The notes: a model not told the origin generated them from the letters alone. Shown: positions 1-17,735, numbered from the stretch's first letter. The stretch: DNA of 64,000 bases from Odobenus rosmarus divergens (GCF_000321225.1 NW_004450381.1:555953-619952), one strand, 5' to 3'. A program made the numbers and translations.

Positions 1-42
1 CTCTTGCCCTGCTTTTCTGAGTCTTTATACGTTTGGGGGTAA

Positions 43-3695
<3,653 letters not shown>

Positions 3696-4110
3696 GGGTG
3701 CGGCCAGACCAGCGGCGGCGGCCACCACCCCCCAAGCCGTCCCGCAGTCGTGGAGCCGAGCGAGCACGTTCCCACCCCGGCTGCCGCACGTGGTCAGAGG
3801 GGGTGAGCTGCCGGTAGCCCCGTCATTCCGTCCACTGGACTTGTTTTTATGGGACAAAAGTACAGCACGCAGAGCCTGGCAACCCGCTCCTTCCTGGCGT
3901 GACCCACGAGTGACATGCGAGGCTGAGATGACAATCATCTGAGGACACTCTGCATGGGTGTGAACACTTCATTTGCACTGGACACATTCCCAACACATTC
4001 CCTACCTGTCTTATTGCATAGGTACATGAAGTATTTTCTTGTGTATAGAAAATTACGTTCAACTTAAGATTTAACCAATGTGAACAAAATAAAACAACAA
4101 AAGTGTGGAG
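3696..4110 (+). other. PI4KA: PI4KA 3' UTR
   Basis: About 415 bases from the stop codon to the expected cleavage zone after the AATAAA at 4088-4093. No SINE lies inside it. The end point is inferred from the usual 10-30 base spacing. Confidence 0.75.
4088..4093 (+). terminator. PI4KA: PI4KA polyadenylation signal AATAAA
   Basis: AATAAA lies about 395 bases after the stop, in an A-rich stretch, followed by GT-rich sequence (gtgtggag). It is the first canonical signal after the stop. Confidence 0.8.
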
Positions 4111-4677
4111 TCCAGGTGTACGTTCAGCTGAGGGGTGATTCCTGGATGTGCTGGGAAGGGAGCACGGCAGTACAGGGACGAGGGGGGGCTCCTTGCGGCC
4201 GGCCGGGAAGCCTCTGGGGGGCCAGGGGCACCGCGAGTAACACCGCAAGTGACACTGCTCTGTTGCAGCTCTCGTAGGGGCCCCCCGACTTTCCCATCCG
4301 CGTCTCTCTGTCTCTTGTCACCACGGTGGGGCTCCCTGTCCTGCCTCTGCTCTGGGACTCCAAAACCTTTGTGGAGCCGTCTGCCCCCACCCCCTGCGGT
4401 CTGTAGGACTTTCAGCAGACAGGAGGTAAAGACCCCAAACTAAAAAGGAAGGTGACACAGAGCAACTAGAAATAAGTCACTAAAGTTAAAAATGCAAAAG
4501 AGCAGTTACTGACCAACAAGAGAACAAAATTACCAAAAATGAAGAGAAAAGGGAAGTCGAGAGAGAAGCTCCAGTCAGCTTCTAGTGAGATTCCGGAGGT
4601 GATGAGAAACACACTCAGCTTCAGGAAGCACAGTTGAGTCCTGAGCGGTATAAATAGGAATATAAAAAAGAAGCCAA

Positions 4678-4866
4678 GGGGCGCCGGGGTGGCTCAGTCG
4701 GTTGAGCGTCCAACTCTTGGTTTTGGCTCTGGTCGTGATCTCAGGGTCCTGGGATCGAGCCCCACATCCGGCTCTGCCCTCAGTGGGGAGTCGGCTTGAG
4801 GATTCTCTCTCTTCTCCCTCTGCCCCTCCCCCTGCTCATGCTCTCTCTAAAATAAATAAATCTTAG
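4678..4866 (+). mobile_element. CAN SINE, long, older variant
   Basis: The head is gggcgccggggtggctcag with a CCAACTCTTGG box and an aaataaatcttа-type tail. The next SINE appears to have inserted in its tail. Confidence 0.9.
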
Positions 4867-5134
4867 GGCACCTGGGTGGCTCAGTTGGGGGCACCTGGGT
4901 GGCTCAGTTGGTTAAGCGACTGCCTTCGGCTCAGGTCATGATCCTGGAGTCCCGGGATCGAGTCCCATGTCGGGCTCCCTGCTCAGCAGGGAGTCTGCTT
5001 CTCCCGAGTCTGCTTCTCCCTTTCTCTCTCCCTCTGCCTGTGTTCCCTTTCTCACTGTCTCTCTCTCTGTGTCAAATAAATAAAATCTTAAAAAAAATAA
5101 AAATAAAATAAATCTTAAAAAAAAAAAAAACCAA
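4867..5134 (+). mobile_element. CAN SINE, GGAGTCCCGGG variant, with doubled head
   Basis: The first 22 bases (gggcacctgggtggctcag...) occur twice before the body, and gagtctgcttctccc is doubled at about 4990-5015. The tail runs into aaataaatctta, which repeats the tail of the preceding SINE and fits a nested insertion. Confidence 0.88.
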
Positions 5135-5149
5135 TATGTAAGTTAAAAA

Positions 5150-5560
5150 ATCCAAAAGAAGGCAGGAAAGGAGGAAGAAACAACAGATGGGACAGAGTAA
5201 TCCTGTGACAGCCGACTTCCGTCTAGTTGCCTCTTTATGTTACATATCAACGGACTAAGCCCTGCAGTTAAATGCGGGATGGCAACGTGGATGAAGGACA
5301 AAGAAACAAGGAGATGCTGACAGAGAGGCCCTTTGAGTCTAAAGCCATAATCCTAAGCGGAAGAACACAGAGAAAAAAGGCTTGACGGCCTGCAACTGTG
5401 TTAAGAGTTTATGAAGCAAAATTTGACAGAATTCAAAGAATTCCACGGTTAGAGTTGGGAATTTTAACAGCCCTGTCTCCAGAGTTGACAGAACAACTGG
5501 AAAGAAAGTGAACGCAGGAGACCTGAACATCCAGCCACCTGCCTGACCTGACAGCCATGT
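5150..5560 (+). mobile_element. L1 ORF2 fragment, degraded
   Basis: It has L1-like phrases (aaagaattccacggttagag, ggatggcaacgtggatgaa). It is many-times mutated and has no open frame. It ends at the GC-rich minisatellite. Confidence 0.55.
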
Positions 5561-5593
5561 GTAAACCCCACTCTGGCCACTGCAGCAGCGCTC

Positions 5594-5621
5594 CGCCGCA
5601 CACCCCCGGCCGTCCCCCCCG

Positions 5622-5665
<44 letters not shown>

Positions 5666-5735
5666 TGGCCGTCCCCTCCGCCACACACCCCCGGCCGTCC
5701 CCTCCACCGCCACAGGCCGGCTGGCTGCTGGGCCT
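5594..5735. repeat. GC-rich minisatellite with 44-base C run
   Basis: A roughly 26-base unit (ccgccacacacccccggccg...) occurs about three times. A run of 44 C occupies 5622-5665. On the - strand it is 44 G and gives long false poly-Gly frames. Confidence 0.85.
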
Positions 5736-5968
5736 CAAGACGAGTCTCCACATCAGGCAGCCTGTGCTTGTGCTCTGGTTCCATGGAATTGAATTCGGGA
5801 TCAGTAACCATAAAGCTATCTGGAAGAACCCTAAATATTTAGAAATTAAAATAGAACTAAAATGCGAAATACATGGAAGATCTGAGGCAATGACCAGAGT
5901 CAACATGCTTTAAGGCGGTGGCTGGGGCAGATGGTAGAGAGAGCCAAGTTCAAGTAGGAAAGATACCA

Positions 5969-6083
5969 GGGGGGCGACCGGCTGGCTCAGCCAGTGGAGC
6001 ACGTGGCTCTCCATCCTGGGAGTTGTGAGTTCCAGCCCCACGTTGGGCCTAGAGCTTCTTTAAGGAAAAAAAAAAAAAAAACA
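5969..6083 (+). mobile_element. Short tRNA-Lys SINE
   Basis: Head gcgaccggctggctcagcc, B-box region gagttccagccccacgttggg, A tail. Confidence 0.75.
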
Positions 6084-7043
6084 GAAAATAGGGTATAATT
6101 TGGAGAAAGATCAAAAAGAAGATAAGAGTGGGGAGAGCATAGAAAAGGCAGGATAAACACATAAAATGGTAGAAATATATTCAGACATAACAGAAATGTT
6201 TTCAAACCACAATCCTTGAAAAGACTTACCAAATCGGTGTTAAAAAAGGAAGTCAGTCAAATGCTACATACAAGATTCCAGCAATATGGCAAATAGTATA
6301 TCTTGAAAAATTAGAAATGCTATTTGTAATACTGGTGAGAAAATCTAAATCCATGAGCTAATAAGAAAATAAGGTCTCTTTAGAGACTAAAGACAAAATG
6401 AAATTTCAAAAAAGAACAATAATGTTCCTGTTTTGATGACACTGGTGACAAAAGACCAACCCAAGAGGCTGCCTCTGAGGAGTTCATTAGAGAAGCTCAG
6501 GACCCCATGTACTAGAAATAAAGCCATCCGCAAAGAACAAAGTCTGCACGTGCCTACTGTCACAGCCTCTGCTCGGCATTGTGCTGGAGGCCCTAGCAGC
6601 CCCATCAAGCAGTAAAAGGAAACAGTTTTAGAATCTGGAAAGGAAAAAACAAAACTCAGAAATGGCATTTGTGTACATGAAAATCCAAATAATCCATAAA
6701 TATGGTCTCTAGTCAAGGCGATAGGATACAGGTCCATATACGAAAGTCAAGTCGTGTGTATGTGTACAACGTATATCTCACGATGACTAAAACAGTATCA
6801 TTTACACTTGGATCCTAAAACATCAAATAGCAAGAAATCTAATGAGAGATTCCTAAGAAATGTTGAAAACTACAAATGTTGAGAGAATATCTAAAAAAAC
6901 AGTAACATATTCATGGATTGAAAGACTCAACATCATACAGATGTTTACTCTCCCCAAACTGATCTGTAGTTTCACTATAAATGCCAATCGAAATCCTGGA
7001 AAGTTCTGTGGTGGAAATTGGCACGTCTAAAATTTATAGGGAA

Positions 7044-7219
7044 GGGGCGCCTGGGTGGCTCTGCTGGTTAAGCATCTGCCTTGGGCTCAGGTCATGATGT
7101 CAAGGTCCTGGGATCGAGCCCCCGTGCCAGGCTCCCAGGGAGCCTGCTTCTCCCTCTCCTCCCCCATCCTGCTTTCTCTCACGGTCTCATCTTTCTCTCT
7201 CAAATAAATCTTTAAAAAA
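7044..7219 (+). mobile_element. CAN SINE, long
   Basis: Head ggggcgcctgggtggctc, tail tctcaaataaatcttt; inserted in an L1 fragment. Confidence 0.92.
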
Positions 7220-7450
7220 ACTAATGGGGGAATACAAAGGTCAAAATATAGCTATTTTGATTTTAAAGACCAACAAGCCTAAATATCAAGACATCCTTAA
7301 GCTACACTAGTTAAGACTATGTGGCTTACGATGGAAGAGAAGTCCAGGAACAGACCAATACATAGAGACACTGCAGGGCAGCAGCGGAAGGATGGTCTTT
7401 TCAATAATGGTGTTGCATCAGCTGGATACCGTTATAGAAAAACAAATACA

Positions 7451-7652
7451 GGGGCGCCTGGGTGGCTCAGCCATTGAGTGTCTGCCTTCCGCTCAGGTCA
7501 TGATCCCAGGGTCCTGGGATCGAGCCCCACATCGGGCTCCCTGCTCAGCAGGAGGCCTGCTTCTCCCTCTCCCACTCCCCCTGCCCGTGTTCCCTCTCTC
7601 ACTGTCTCTCCTCTGTCAGATAAATAAAATCTTAAAAAAAAAAAAAAAAAAA
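7451..7652 (+). mobile_element. CAN SINE, long, GGGTCCTGGGATCGAGCC variant
   Basis: Complete from ggggcgcctgggtggctcag to a pure A tail of about 18. Confidence 0.93.
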
Positions 7653-7776
7653 GACCTTTAGGAGAAGATACAGAAGAGAATGGCTTAATGACCTCGGGAC
7701 ACAAAAAGATTTAGAATCAAAAACAGCACTAATCGTAAAAGAAAAATTAATTTCAACTATATGAAAAGGCATGACG

Positions 7777-7889
7777 GGGGCTCCTGGCTGGCTCAGTCAG
7801 TAAAGCATGTGACTCTTGATCTTGGGGTCATGAGTTCAAGCCCCACATTGTGTGTAGAGATTACCTAAAATGAATAAGCTTTAAAAAAA
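7777..7889 (+). mobile_element. Short tRNA-Lys SINE
   Basis: gcatgtgactcttgatcttgg and ggtcatgagttcaagcccc keep the tRNA anticodon-loop and B-box order; it ends tgtagagattacc. Confidence 0.85.
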
Positions 7890-7900
7890 ATATGTATTGT

Positions 7901-8088
7901 GGGGCACCTGGGTGGCTGAGTCGGTTAAGCGTCTGCCTTCAGGTCCGGTATGATCCCAGGGACCTGGGATCGAGCCCCACACCGGGCTCCCTGCTCAGCG
8001 GAGAGTCTGCTTCTCCCTTTCTCTCTCCCTCTGCCTCTCCCCCTGCTCATGCTCACTTTCTCTCAAATCAATAAAATCTTAATAAAAG
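7901..8088 (+). mobile_element. CAN SINE, long
   Basis: Complete; flanked on both sides by aatatgtattg. Confidence 0.93.
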
Positions 8089-8100
8089 AAATATGTATTG

Positions 8101-8247
8101 GGGCGCCTGGGTGGCTCAGTCGGTTAAGCATCCGACTCTTGATCTCAGCACAGGTCTTGATCTCAGGGTCATGAGTTCAAGCCCCACGTCGGGCTCCATG
8201 CTAGGCATAGCACCTACTTAAAATGTGTGTGTGTATGTGTGTGTGTT
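8101..8247 (+). mobile_element. CAN SINE, intermediate form with GT-repeat end
   Basis: It begins directly after the duplication of the previous SINE. It has the older gactcttgatctc box and ends at a (GT)n tract, 8225-8246. Confidence 0.85.
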
Positions 8248-8462
8248 AAAAACAGCATGCCACAAACCTGGGAACAAAGGACACCATTCATAACAACAAA
8301 AAACTGTAAATGAGCAAAATGCCCTTCAACAAGAGATAAATAACCGTTATTCATGTGATAGACTAAAATGCAATAGAAATAAATGAACATGGCAGCAGGC
8401 CGTATGGACTACTCTTACAATGTTTAGCAAAAGAATCCAGACACAAAAAGATACATACTGCA

Positions 8463-8644
8463 TTTTTTTTTTTTTAAGATTTTATTTGTCAGAGAGAGAG
8501 CACAAGCAGGGGGAGTGGCAGGCAGAGGGAGAAGCAGACTCCCCGTGGAGCAAAGAGCCTCATGTGGGGCTCGATCCCAGGACCCTGAGATCATGACCCG
8601 AGGCAAAGGCAGGTGCCCAACCAACTGAGCCACCCAGGCGTCCC
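8463..8644 (-). mobile_element. CAN SINE, long
   Basis: Reverse orientation, T tract at left; flanked by atactgcatttttt on both sides. Confidence 0.93.
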
Positions 8645-9074
8645 CATACTGCATTTTTTGATTTGAAGTTTAAGAACAGGCATAATTATTTGATGGTATC
8701 CAAAGTCAGGACAGTAGTTACTTTTGAAGGAGGGAGCAACTAGGGAGGCACGAGGGAAAATGAAGGCACTGGTCTGTTTCTTATTCTACAGAGGCGTTCC
8801 CTTTGGGGAAATTCACTGATGATTCATACACTTCTCTGTGTTAACAACAAAAATTATTAGGGGTAATTTTTCTTTTCATCATAAAGCCAAGATGGATCTA
8901 AACATTTAAGGAAGAAAAATGCCAATGTTACACACTTTCTCAGAAAATAGAGAACACTCCCCAAATCATTTTTATGAGGGTAGCATAGCCCTAAGACTAG
9001 GACACGCCAAGAAAATATAATCATAGCACGGTATCTCTCTCATAAACATCCTACTTCTTAAGAACGCCTTTCCT

Positions 9075-9262
9075 GGGGCACCTGGGTGGCTCAGTCAGTT
9101 GGGCGGCTGCCTTCCACTCGGGTCATAATCTTGGGGTCCTGAGATCGAGCCCTGTGTCGGGGTCCCTGCTCAGTGGGGAGCCTGCTTCTCCCACTCCCCC
9201 TGCCTGTGTTGTGTTCCCTCTCTCGCTGTCAGATAAACAAATAAAACCTTAAAAAAAAATTA
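9075..9262 (+). mobile_element. CAN SINE, long, with extra 5' flank
   Basis: Body from ggggcacctgggtggctcag. The 21 bases before it (9054-9074) are identical to those before the SINE at 21372. A weak duplication, aaacatcc, lies outside that extra sequence. Confidence 0.9.
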
Positions 9263-9282
9263 AAAAACAAACATCCAGACCA

Positions 9283-9479
9283 TTTTTTTTTAAAGATTTT
9301 ATTTATTTATTTGAGAGAGAGAGAATGAGAGACAGAGAGCCTGAGAGGGAAGAGGGTCAGAGGGAGAAGCAGACCCCCCGCTGAGCAGGAAGCCCGATGC
9401 GGGACTCGATCCCGGGACTCCAGGATCATGACCTGAGCTGAAGGCAGTCGCTTAACCAACTGAGCCACCCAGGCGCCCC
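9283..9479 (-). mobile_element. CAN SINE, long, GGAGTCCCGGG variant
   Basis: Complete; flanked by ccagaccattttt on both sides. Confidence 0.93.
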
Positions 9480-9799
9480 AGACCATTTTTAATAGCATCC
9501 AAAAACATAAAATACCTAGGGATAAAAGTAAAGATGTGTGAGACTTCTACACTAAAAAAATACAAACCATTGCTGAAATAAATAAAAACCGGACATTGGC
9601 ATCATGTTTGAGGACTGGAAGACTAAATTCCCTGCAAAATAGTCTCTAAATTCACTATACTCACATTCCCAGACATTCTTATGGAAATTGACAAGCCAAG
9701 TCTAAAACTTCTACAGAAGTGCAAACCATCTGCACATCGTAAACCATGGTAAGTCTGAACTAGACTAGAGGTTGAAAGGTGAACTAAGAAACCATGCAA

Positions 9800-9901
9800 G
9801 GGGCACCTGGCTGGCTAGGTCGGAAGAGCATGCAACTCTTGATCTCAGGGTCGTGAGTTTGAGCCCCACGTTGGGTGTAGAGACTACTTTAAAAAATAAT
9901 A
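9800..9901 (+). mobile_element. Short tRNA-Lys SINE
   Basis: gcatgcaactcttgatctcagg, gtgagtttgagccccacg, then tgtagagactacttt. Confidence 0.87.
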
Positions 9902-10517
9902 ATGAAATTATGCAAATGTTAGAAGACGACATGGGTGAGTTTCCTCAACAGCCTGGAAGTGAGAACTTTCCTACCAAAATCCAGAATCAATACAGGAAAG
10001 TAAATTGTTACAAAGCAATGTATGGATAGCAAAAGAACACCAGGAACAAAGTGCAAGACAGTAAATACTTACAAAAGATCTCAAAATGCCAACTGAGGGA
10101 GAAGAAAACCCTACAATCCTGTTATTTTTCAGATAAGCAAATGGTATTTACAGAAATAGAAAGGCAGCTGGCCCTGAAATATAAAAATATACTTAATCCT
10201 GATCATAAGATAAATGCAAATGAAAACTACCCTGAAGTGCCATTTCTCACCCATCAGACTGACCCCAGTGTGACAATATGCACCACGGCTGAGGCTGTGG
10301 GGAAAGGGGCCGTCGTAGCCAGTGACGGTGGGAATGGAAAACAGTCCAAGCAGGAGGAGGAGCTGGGCAGTATCCAGCACTATCATGTGTGAGATTACAC
10401 TTTGGCCACAAACTCTTTTAGGAATCGATCTCAAAGACTGGCGAAATACAAAGAAGGTGTTTGCAGAAGCCTCCTCATTGAGATACTGCTTGGGTTTGGT
10501 TTTGTTTTGTTTTTATT

Positions 10518-10625
10518 TTAAAGATTTTATTTTTTAAGTAATCTTTACACCCAATATGGAGCTCCAACTTACAACCCCAAGATCAAGAGTCACACGCTCT
10601 ACCGACTGAGCCCGCCAGGAACCCC
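10518..10625 (-). mobile_element. Short tRNA-Lys SINE
   Basis: Reverse copy: ttaagtaatctttacaccc at left and gagcccgccaggaacccc at right. Confidence 0.85.
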
Positions 10626-11015
10626 AAGACCCTGTTTGTTTGTAATAACAAAGCATGGGAATCCACCAGCATCACTGCCGTTGAGTAAAGGACACAACTC
10701 ATCTGACATTCTCAGAGCCAGGTGCTGAAAGGGGAGCCGAGAGAAGTCCATGTGGTACCCTGTGTTCATCTAAGAAAGGGAAGAGGTCGTGACTGTATAC
10801 ATCACTTAGTTAAGGGCAAAAAAAGAAGAGTCCATTAAAACAACCTAATGTTTCTTCTAAGGGAGTGCGGGCAACAGGGTGGAGGGCACAGGGGTAAAAG
10901 CTAGACGTCCCTAAGATGTCTTATTTCACAGATTTAATTTTGTAGTTATAGATTATAAAAAATAAGATAAATAAAAGCTTGGAAGAAACAAATAAAGTAA
11001 GATAATGCAATGCCT

Positions 11016-11217
11016 GGGGCACGTGGGTGACTCAGTTGAGCATCTGACTTGGTTTGGGCTCAGGCCATGATCTCAGGGTCCTGAGACCGAGCCCCGCATC
11101 AGGGCTCCTCAAGCAGTGCACAGTTTGCTTGAGAGTCTCTCCCTCTCCTTCTGCCTTTCCCTGCCCCTCCCCCAGTTCATGCTCTTTCTCTAAAATAAAA
11201 TCTAAAAGAAAAAAAAA
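11016..11217 (+). mobile_element. CAN SINE, long, older variant
   Basis: Flanked by taatgcaatgcct and taatgcaatccct. Confidence 0.9.
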
Positions 11218-11309
11218 TAATGCAATCCCTAAAAATTGAAAGCAAAAAAAAAAAAATCACACTCCTGAAGATGGCTATTGTATTTAAAATTTTTTAAAAA
11301 AACAAAACA

Positions 11310-11498
11310 GGGGCGCCTGGGTGACTCAGGTTAAGCCTCTGACTCTTGGCTTCAGCTAGGTGGTTAGATCGAGCCCTCCCCGGGGCTCTTCACTCAGCGT
11401 GGAGTCGGCTTCAGATTCTCTCTTCCTCTCCCTCCTGTTCTCTCTCTCTCTCTCTCAAATAAATAAATAAAATCTTCTAAAAATAAATAAATAAAAAT
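11310..11498 (+). mobile_element. CAN SINE, long, older variant
   Basis: Head ggggcgcctgggtgactcagg with a short internal deletion; CT-rich part and aaataaataaataaaatctt tail. Confidence 0.9.
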
Positions 11499-12090
11499 AG
11501 ATGGTGAGGATGTGGAGAAATTAGAGCCCTTTTGCACTGCCATGGAGATGTAAAATGTGGAACCCAGTATTGCGCTTTGTCCTCAAAACATCAAACACAG
11601 AAGTACCAATGATCCTGCAGTCCCAAGTCTGTGTATTTGCCCAAAAGAAGTGAAGGTAGGGACTCAAACAAATATTTATACACCAATGTTCACAGAAGCA
11701 TTATTCACCACAGCCAAAAGGTGGAAATAACCCAAATGCCCATCTATGCATGAATCAATAAAATGGTTAGCAACAAAACGTTATAATGAATGTATAAACA
11801 AAACACACCAATTAAAAGTATTTAATGGGGGCGCCTGGGTGGCTCAGTCGGTTAAGTGTCTGCCTCCAGCTCAGGTCATGATCCCAGGGTCCTGGGATCG
11901 AGCCCCGCATCAGGCTCCCTGCTCAGCGGGAGGCCTGCTTCTCCCTCTCCCACTCCCCCTGCTTGTGTTCCCTCTCTCGCTGTGTCTACTCTGTCAAATA
12001 AATAAAATCTTAAAAAAAAAAAAATCTAAAAATAAATAAATAAAAATAAAAGTATTTAACGTATGAGAATATTACGACTCCTAGACAAGA
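11499..12090 (+). mobile_element. L1 3'-end fragment, degraded
   Basis: gatggtgaggatgtggagaa, then cagaagcattattcaccaca and aacccaaatgcccatctatg are typical of L1 ORF2 ends; split by one SINE. Confidence 0.65.
11827..12045 (+). mobile_element. CAN SINE, long
   Basis: Complete; flanked by taaaagtatttaa on both sides. Confidence 0.93.
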
Positions 12091-12760
12091 ATGGATTTTT
12101 TTTTTTTTAGGACACAGCACACGATTCCTAAATTTGATGAAGTATATACACAGGATTACATAAGCAAACTTAACCCCAAAAGACAAAAAAAAAAAAGTAC
12201 CTACACATCAATAAGAAACCGATTGTTTGGAGACCACAGAAAAAACCTGTGGCGGGGGAAGGAGGGTCGGTGGGTGTGGATGTATGTGCACGCGCGCCCG
12301 CAAAAAGGACATAACACAGAACAATTTCACTACCAAAAAACGTAAAGAATAAAAGTAGGACAGTATTTGTATTAGACACAAAAACTCAAGGTTCATCATT
12401 TCCACCAAGCAGAACATTTCACCTAAATAAAAAGTCGATTCCCCACGAAGACCGCCGTGGTGAGCGCGCACTGTCAGCAAGGCTGGCACGCCCCGCAAGG
12501 GGACCACAGGAGAGGAATGCCCAGGCCGGCGCCCCGAACAACCCGCCCCGAGAAAACCAAAGGATGCTGCGGGGATCTCAACCCCCACGCAACCGGGCCA
12601 GGGGAACCACGGACCTCCACCCAGAAGACCTGCCCCCCAGGCTCACTAAGCAGAGAAAAAGCAAATTTAGCAAAAAGATACTGGCCAACTTCCGAGTTGG
12701 CTCTGGTGCGGCAGCAGGGACTGTAGGAAAGAGGCTCCTAGGATGGCTCCCGGGAGCCCC
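12091..12760. other. Stretch without a recognised gene
   Basis: Mostly A-rich sequence of weak L1 character to 12.45 kb, then GC-rich sequence leading into the TMEM191 block. I see no conserved reading frame. It may hold the TMEM191 3' UTR. Confidence 0.4.
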
Positions 12761-13041
12761 TTGGTGCGACCCCCCCCCCCCGCCCCAAGGCGCGGGTGCC
12801 GGACGAGGGCGCGCCCTGCTCAGGCCCGAGTCGCGGGCTCCGCCACCCGGCGCCGGAGGCAGCCTCTCCAAACCCAAGAACCTCCCGGAAAGCCCTGCAC
12901 CCGCTAAGCCCGAGGTGCCAGGACCACTGGGCCGAGGGACACATGACTCACCCCCGAGAGTCCCCCCTCGGTCTCCACCCAGGCGCCCAGAAACCACTCG
13001 GGAAACAGAGGTGCAGGCGGCCGCGGCCGGCGTGATGCGCG

Positions 13042-15515
<2,474 letters not shown>

Positions 15516-15559
15516 TTATGCAAGAGCCAAAATCGGATCAGTAAAAGGTTAATAAAATA

Positions 15560-16560
15560 CTAATACGTAATGCAGAAAAATGGAGGCATGATTGGTTCCC
15601 CAATATTGAAGATGGCACTTGCAAACTATACCTGAGCGTAGACATCGGTCAAAATTCACTGGATGGAACACTTAAGATCTATGCATTTTATCGTAGGTAA
15701 TTATATCTCACTTAAAAATCCACTTGGGGGACGCCTGGATGGCTCAGTCGGTGAAGCGTGTGTCTTCAGCTCGGGTGGTGATCTCGGGGTCCTGGGATCG
15801 AGCCCCGAATTGCGCTCCCTGCTCAGCGGGGAGTCTGCTTCTCCCTTTCCCTCTGCTCCTCCCCCTCACTTGTGTTCAATCTCTCTCTCTCTGTGAAATA
15901 AATAAACTTAAAAAAATCCACTTGGAACAAAAAGACACCATAGACAAATGTTACAAATGGGTGACAGAATAGAAAAAAACCTTTGCAATCTTTGTAATCG
16001 GATGATTAGTAACTAGACTATATGGGAAATCCAGGGGCCATCATGAGAAAGATCAAACATCAAAGGGCAAAGGGTCTGATGGGGCATTGCCCAGCGGGGA
16101 GACCGTGAACGCCCAGGAAGAGTCTGAAGAGACACTGCATTTTCCGTCAACCAGAGCAGCCAACAGGAAGGCAGTTGGTTGGCATCAAATATAAGCAATG
16201 ATGTGAGTGAACAGGAATCCTTGTGCCCTGCTACCAGCACCATCTTTGGGTCATTTGGGGGAGCCACTGGGGATGAACAGTGACTGGGTATGGCGGCCCT
16301 CCATGATCCACAATTTCAGAGGAACTTTCTTACACGTTTGCAAAGCCTTGGGAGCAGCCTAAGTGCCACCAATGTGTAATTAAAGACTGAAATGTGATAT
16401 AGGAGACGATTTATAAAGGAATCCAATAGAGGACTTAAAATGAGCTAGGATCTACTAAAATCAAGATGAAGAGACCTGAAAATAATGCTGAAGGTAAAAA
16501 ATAGCAAGTAGAATGAGATGTGCCCATGGTAGTATTTACCGAAACTAAGTACGCAGGGGT
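15560..16560 (+). mobile_element. L1 3' fragments, degraded
   Basis: 15640-15720 reads like an L1 3' end (gtcaaaattcactggatgg, cacttaagatctatgcattt). 15920-16020 and 16340-16520 are A-rich and L1-like. One SINE interrupts it. Confidence 0.45.
15726..15916 (+). mobile_element. CAN SINE, long
   Basis: Flanked by aaaaatccacttgg on both sides. Confidence 0.93.
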
Positions 16561-17295
16561 GAGTCCCAAGGGGTGAGGAAGATGAGAAGGGGGTTGGGGG
16601 TGGGAGGAGGGGGCTGTGCAGGGACCTGAGCTGAGGATGAGGGCCATGCATGCTATACTGCAGCGGACGGGAGAGCAGAGAGTGACTGGGAGGCGATACC
16701 TTTGCAGACATCAAGGGGAGCTGGGTTGCTTTTCACTAATTCTGAGAAATGTAAGCAAGACTGAAGTTGTTTTGAGTTACTTACACGGTAGATTAAAAAT
16801 GGCCACAGCTTCCCTGCAGGCCTGCCACTGGGAAGTAGAGCCCGTTTCCCTGGGCCGTGAATCTTAGAGGGAGTGGCCATGGATTCAGGCACCTCGGTGG
16901 GCACTGAATAGGGAGAAGTGGGGGCACTGGGGACAGCCTGGGACAAATCGCAGGGCCGCGCGGGGGTGAGGCACCAGCTGGGACAGCCGTGGGCGCCTCT
17001 CGTTGGCTATCTGGCACAGAAGCCTCTCCCGGGCTTGGGGCTTTCGCAAACCGTCAGGGGCAGTGGAGCAGGCTCGGGCCCTGCTGCCGTCCCGCCCAGC
17101 GCCCTGGCCCTCACGTGAACAGCCTCCCCTACACCCCTTGCTCGCAGCAGCTGGCCACCACGGCCTCTCCACCTGCTCAGCAGGAAGGCTCCCTGGGGCC
17201 CTGCGGAAACCTGGTTTGAGCCCATGAGGGGCTGGGGGTGGGGGCATAAAACCTTCTGACACTGGAATGAGAGAGTAGGTGTCCGTCCCCTCTAG
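16560..17295. other. Intergenic stretch, nothing recognised
   Basis: GC-rich in its second half with short overlapping open frames on both strands, none with a recognisable protein. Confidence 0.4.
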
Positions 17296-17470
17296 TCAGA
17301 GCCCTGGCTCCCTCCCTCCCAGCTCTGTGACCCACGACAAGGCTCCCAAGCCCCTGCGTCTCAGTTTCTTCACCTGTAAAGTGGGGCTATTATCGACTCT
17401 CCCTCAAAGGATTGAGGGGAGACAATGAGTTCACACAGTTAAGCCTCTGGGCGCTGAGCCTGGCGTCTCC
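17295..17470 (+). repeat. MIR
   Basis: gtctcagtttcttcacctg, aaagtggggctattat and attgaggggagacaatgag follow the MIR core order. Confidence 0.8.
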
Positions 17471-17615
17471 CAGTCCTCCGGGTCATCAGCTAGCTCTAGG
17501 CACTAGGACTTCTGTCTCCACTTCCACACGTGCAGTCCCAGACAGTGGCCGTTGAGCAGCTGAAGGTGGTGAGTCCATACCAAGATGCGGCGTGCGGTAA
17601 AACGGGCATCTCCTT

Positions 17616-17735
17616 GGGGCGCCTGGCGGGCTCAGTCTGGCGGAGCTCAGTCAGCTCTGGATCTCAGGGTCTCAGTCTGACCCTCATGTTGAGCATGGAG
17701 CCTACTTAAAAGAAAAACAAACAACAACAACAAAA
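17616..17735 (+). mobile_element. CAN SINE, degraded short form
   Basis: Head ggggcgcctggcgggctcag, then ctctggatctcagggtctc and catgttgagcatggagcctac. Confidence 0.75.

Larger units (their letters stand above)
5770..7450 (+). mobile_element. L1 ORF2 fragments, degraded, SINE-interrupted
   Basis: Recognisable ORF2 stretches are at 6930-7040 (ctccccaaactgatctg, atgccaatcgaaatcctgg) and 7225-7440 (gaccaatacatagagac, ggatggtcttttcaataatgg). SINEs at 5969 and 7044 split it. The 6090-6900 part is only loosely L1-like. Confidence 0.5.
7653..8870 (+). mobile_element. L1 3' region, degraded, SINE-interrupted
   Basis: The 8250-8460 and 8650-8850 parts match the usual L1 3' end order (caacaagagataaataacc, ccagacacaaaaagatacatactgc, then gtcaggacagtagttac). 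Four SINEs interrupt it. Confidence 0.6.
8890..11015 (+). mobile_element. L1 ORF2 to 3' end, degraded, SINE-interrupted
   Basis: ORF2-like pieces are at 8930-9052, 9480-9780 and 9900-10440 (ccatttctcacccatcagac and the following nucleic order). A 3'-end-like part is at 10630-10980. No long frame survives. Confidence 0.6.

Noticed and set aside
4899..5111. Recurring protein 'MAQLVKRLPSAQVMILESRDRVPHRAPCSAG' seen in many places
   Set aside because: It is the chance translation of the SINE body; it recurs wherever a SINE lies and has no other support.
5339..5913. Poly-Gly or poly-Pro proteins
   Set aside because: They are made by the 44-base C run and its C-rich flanks.
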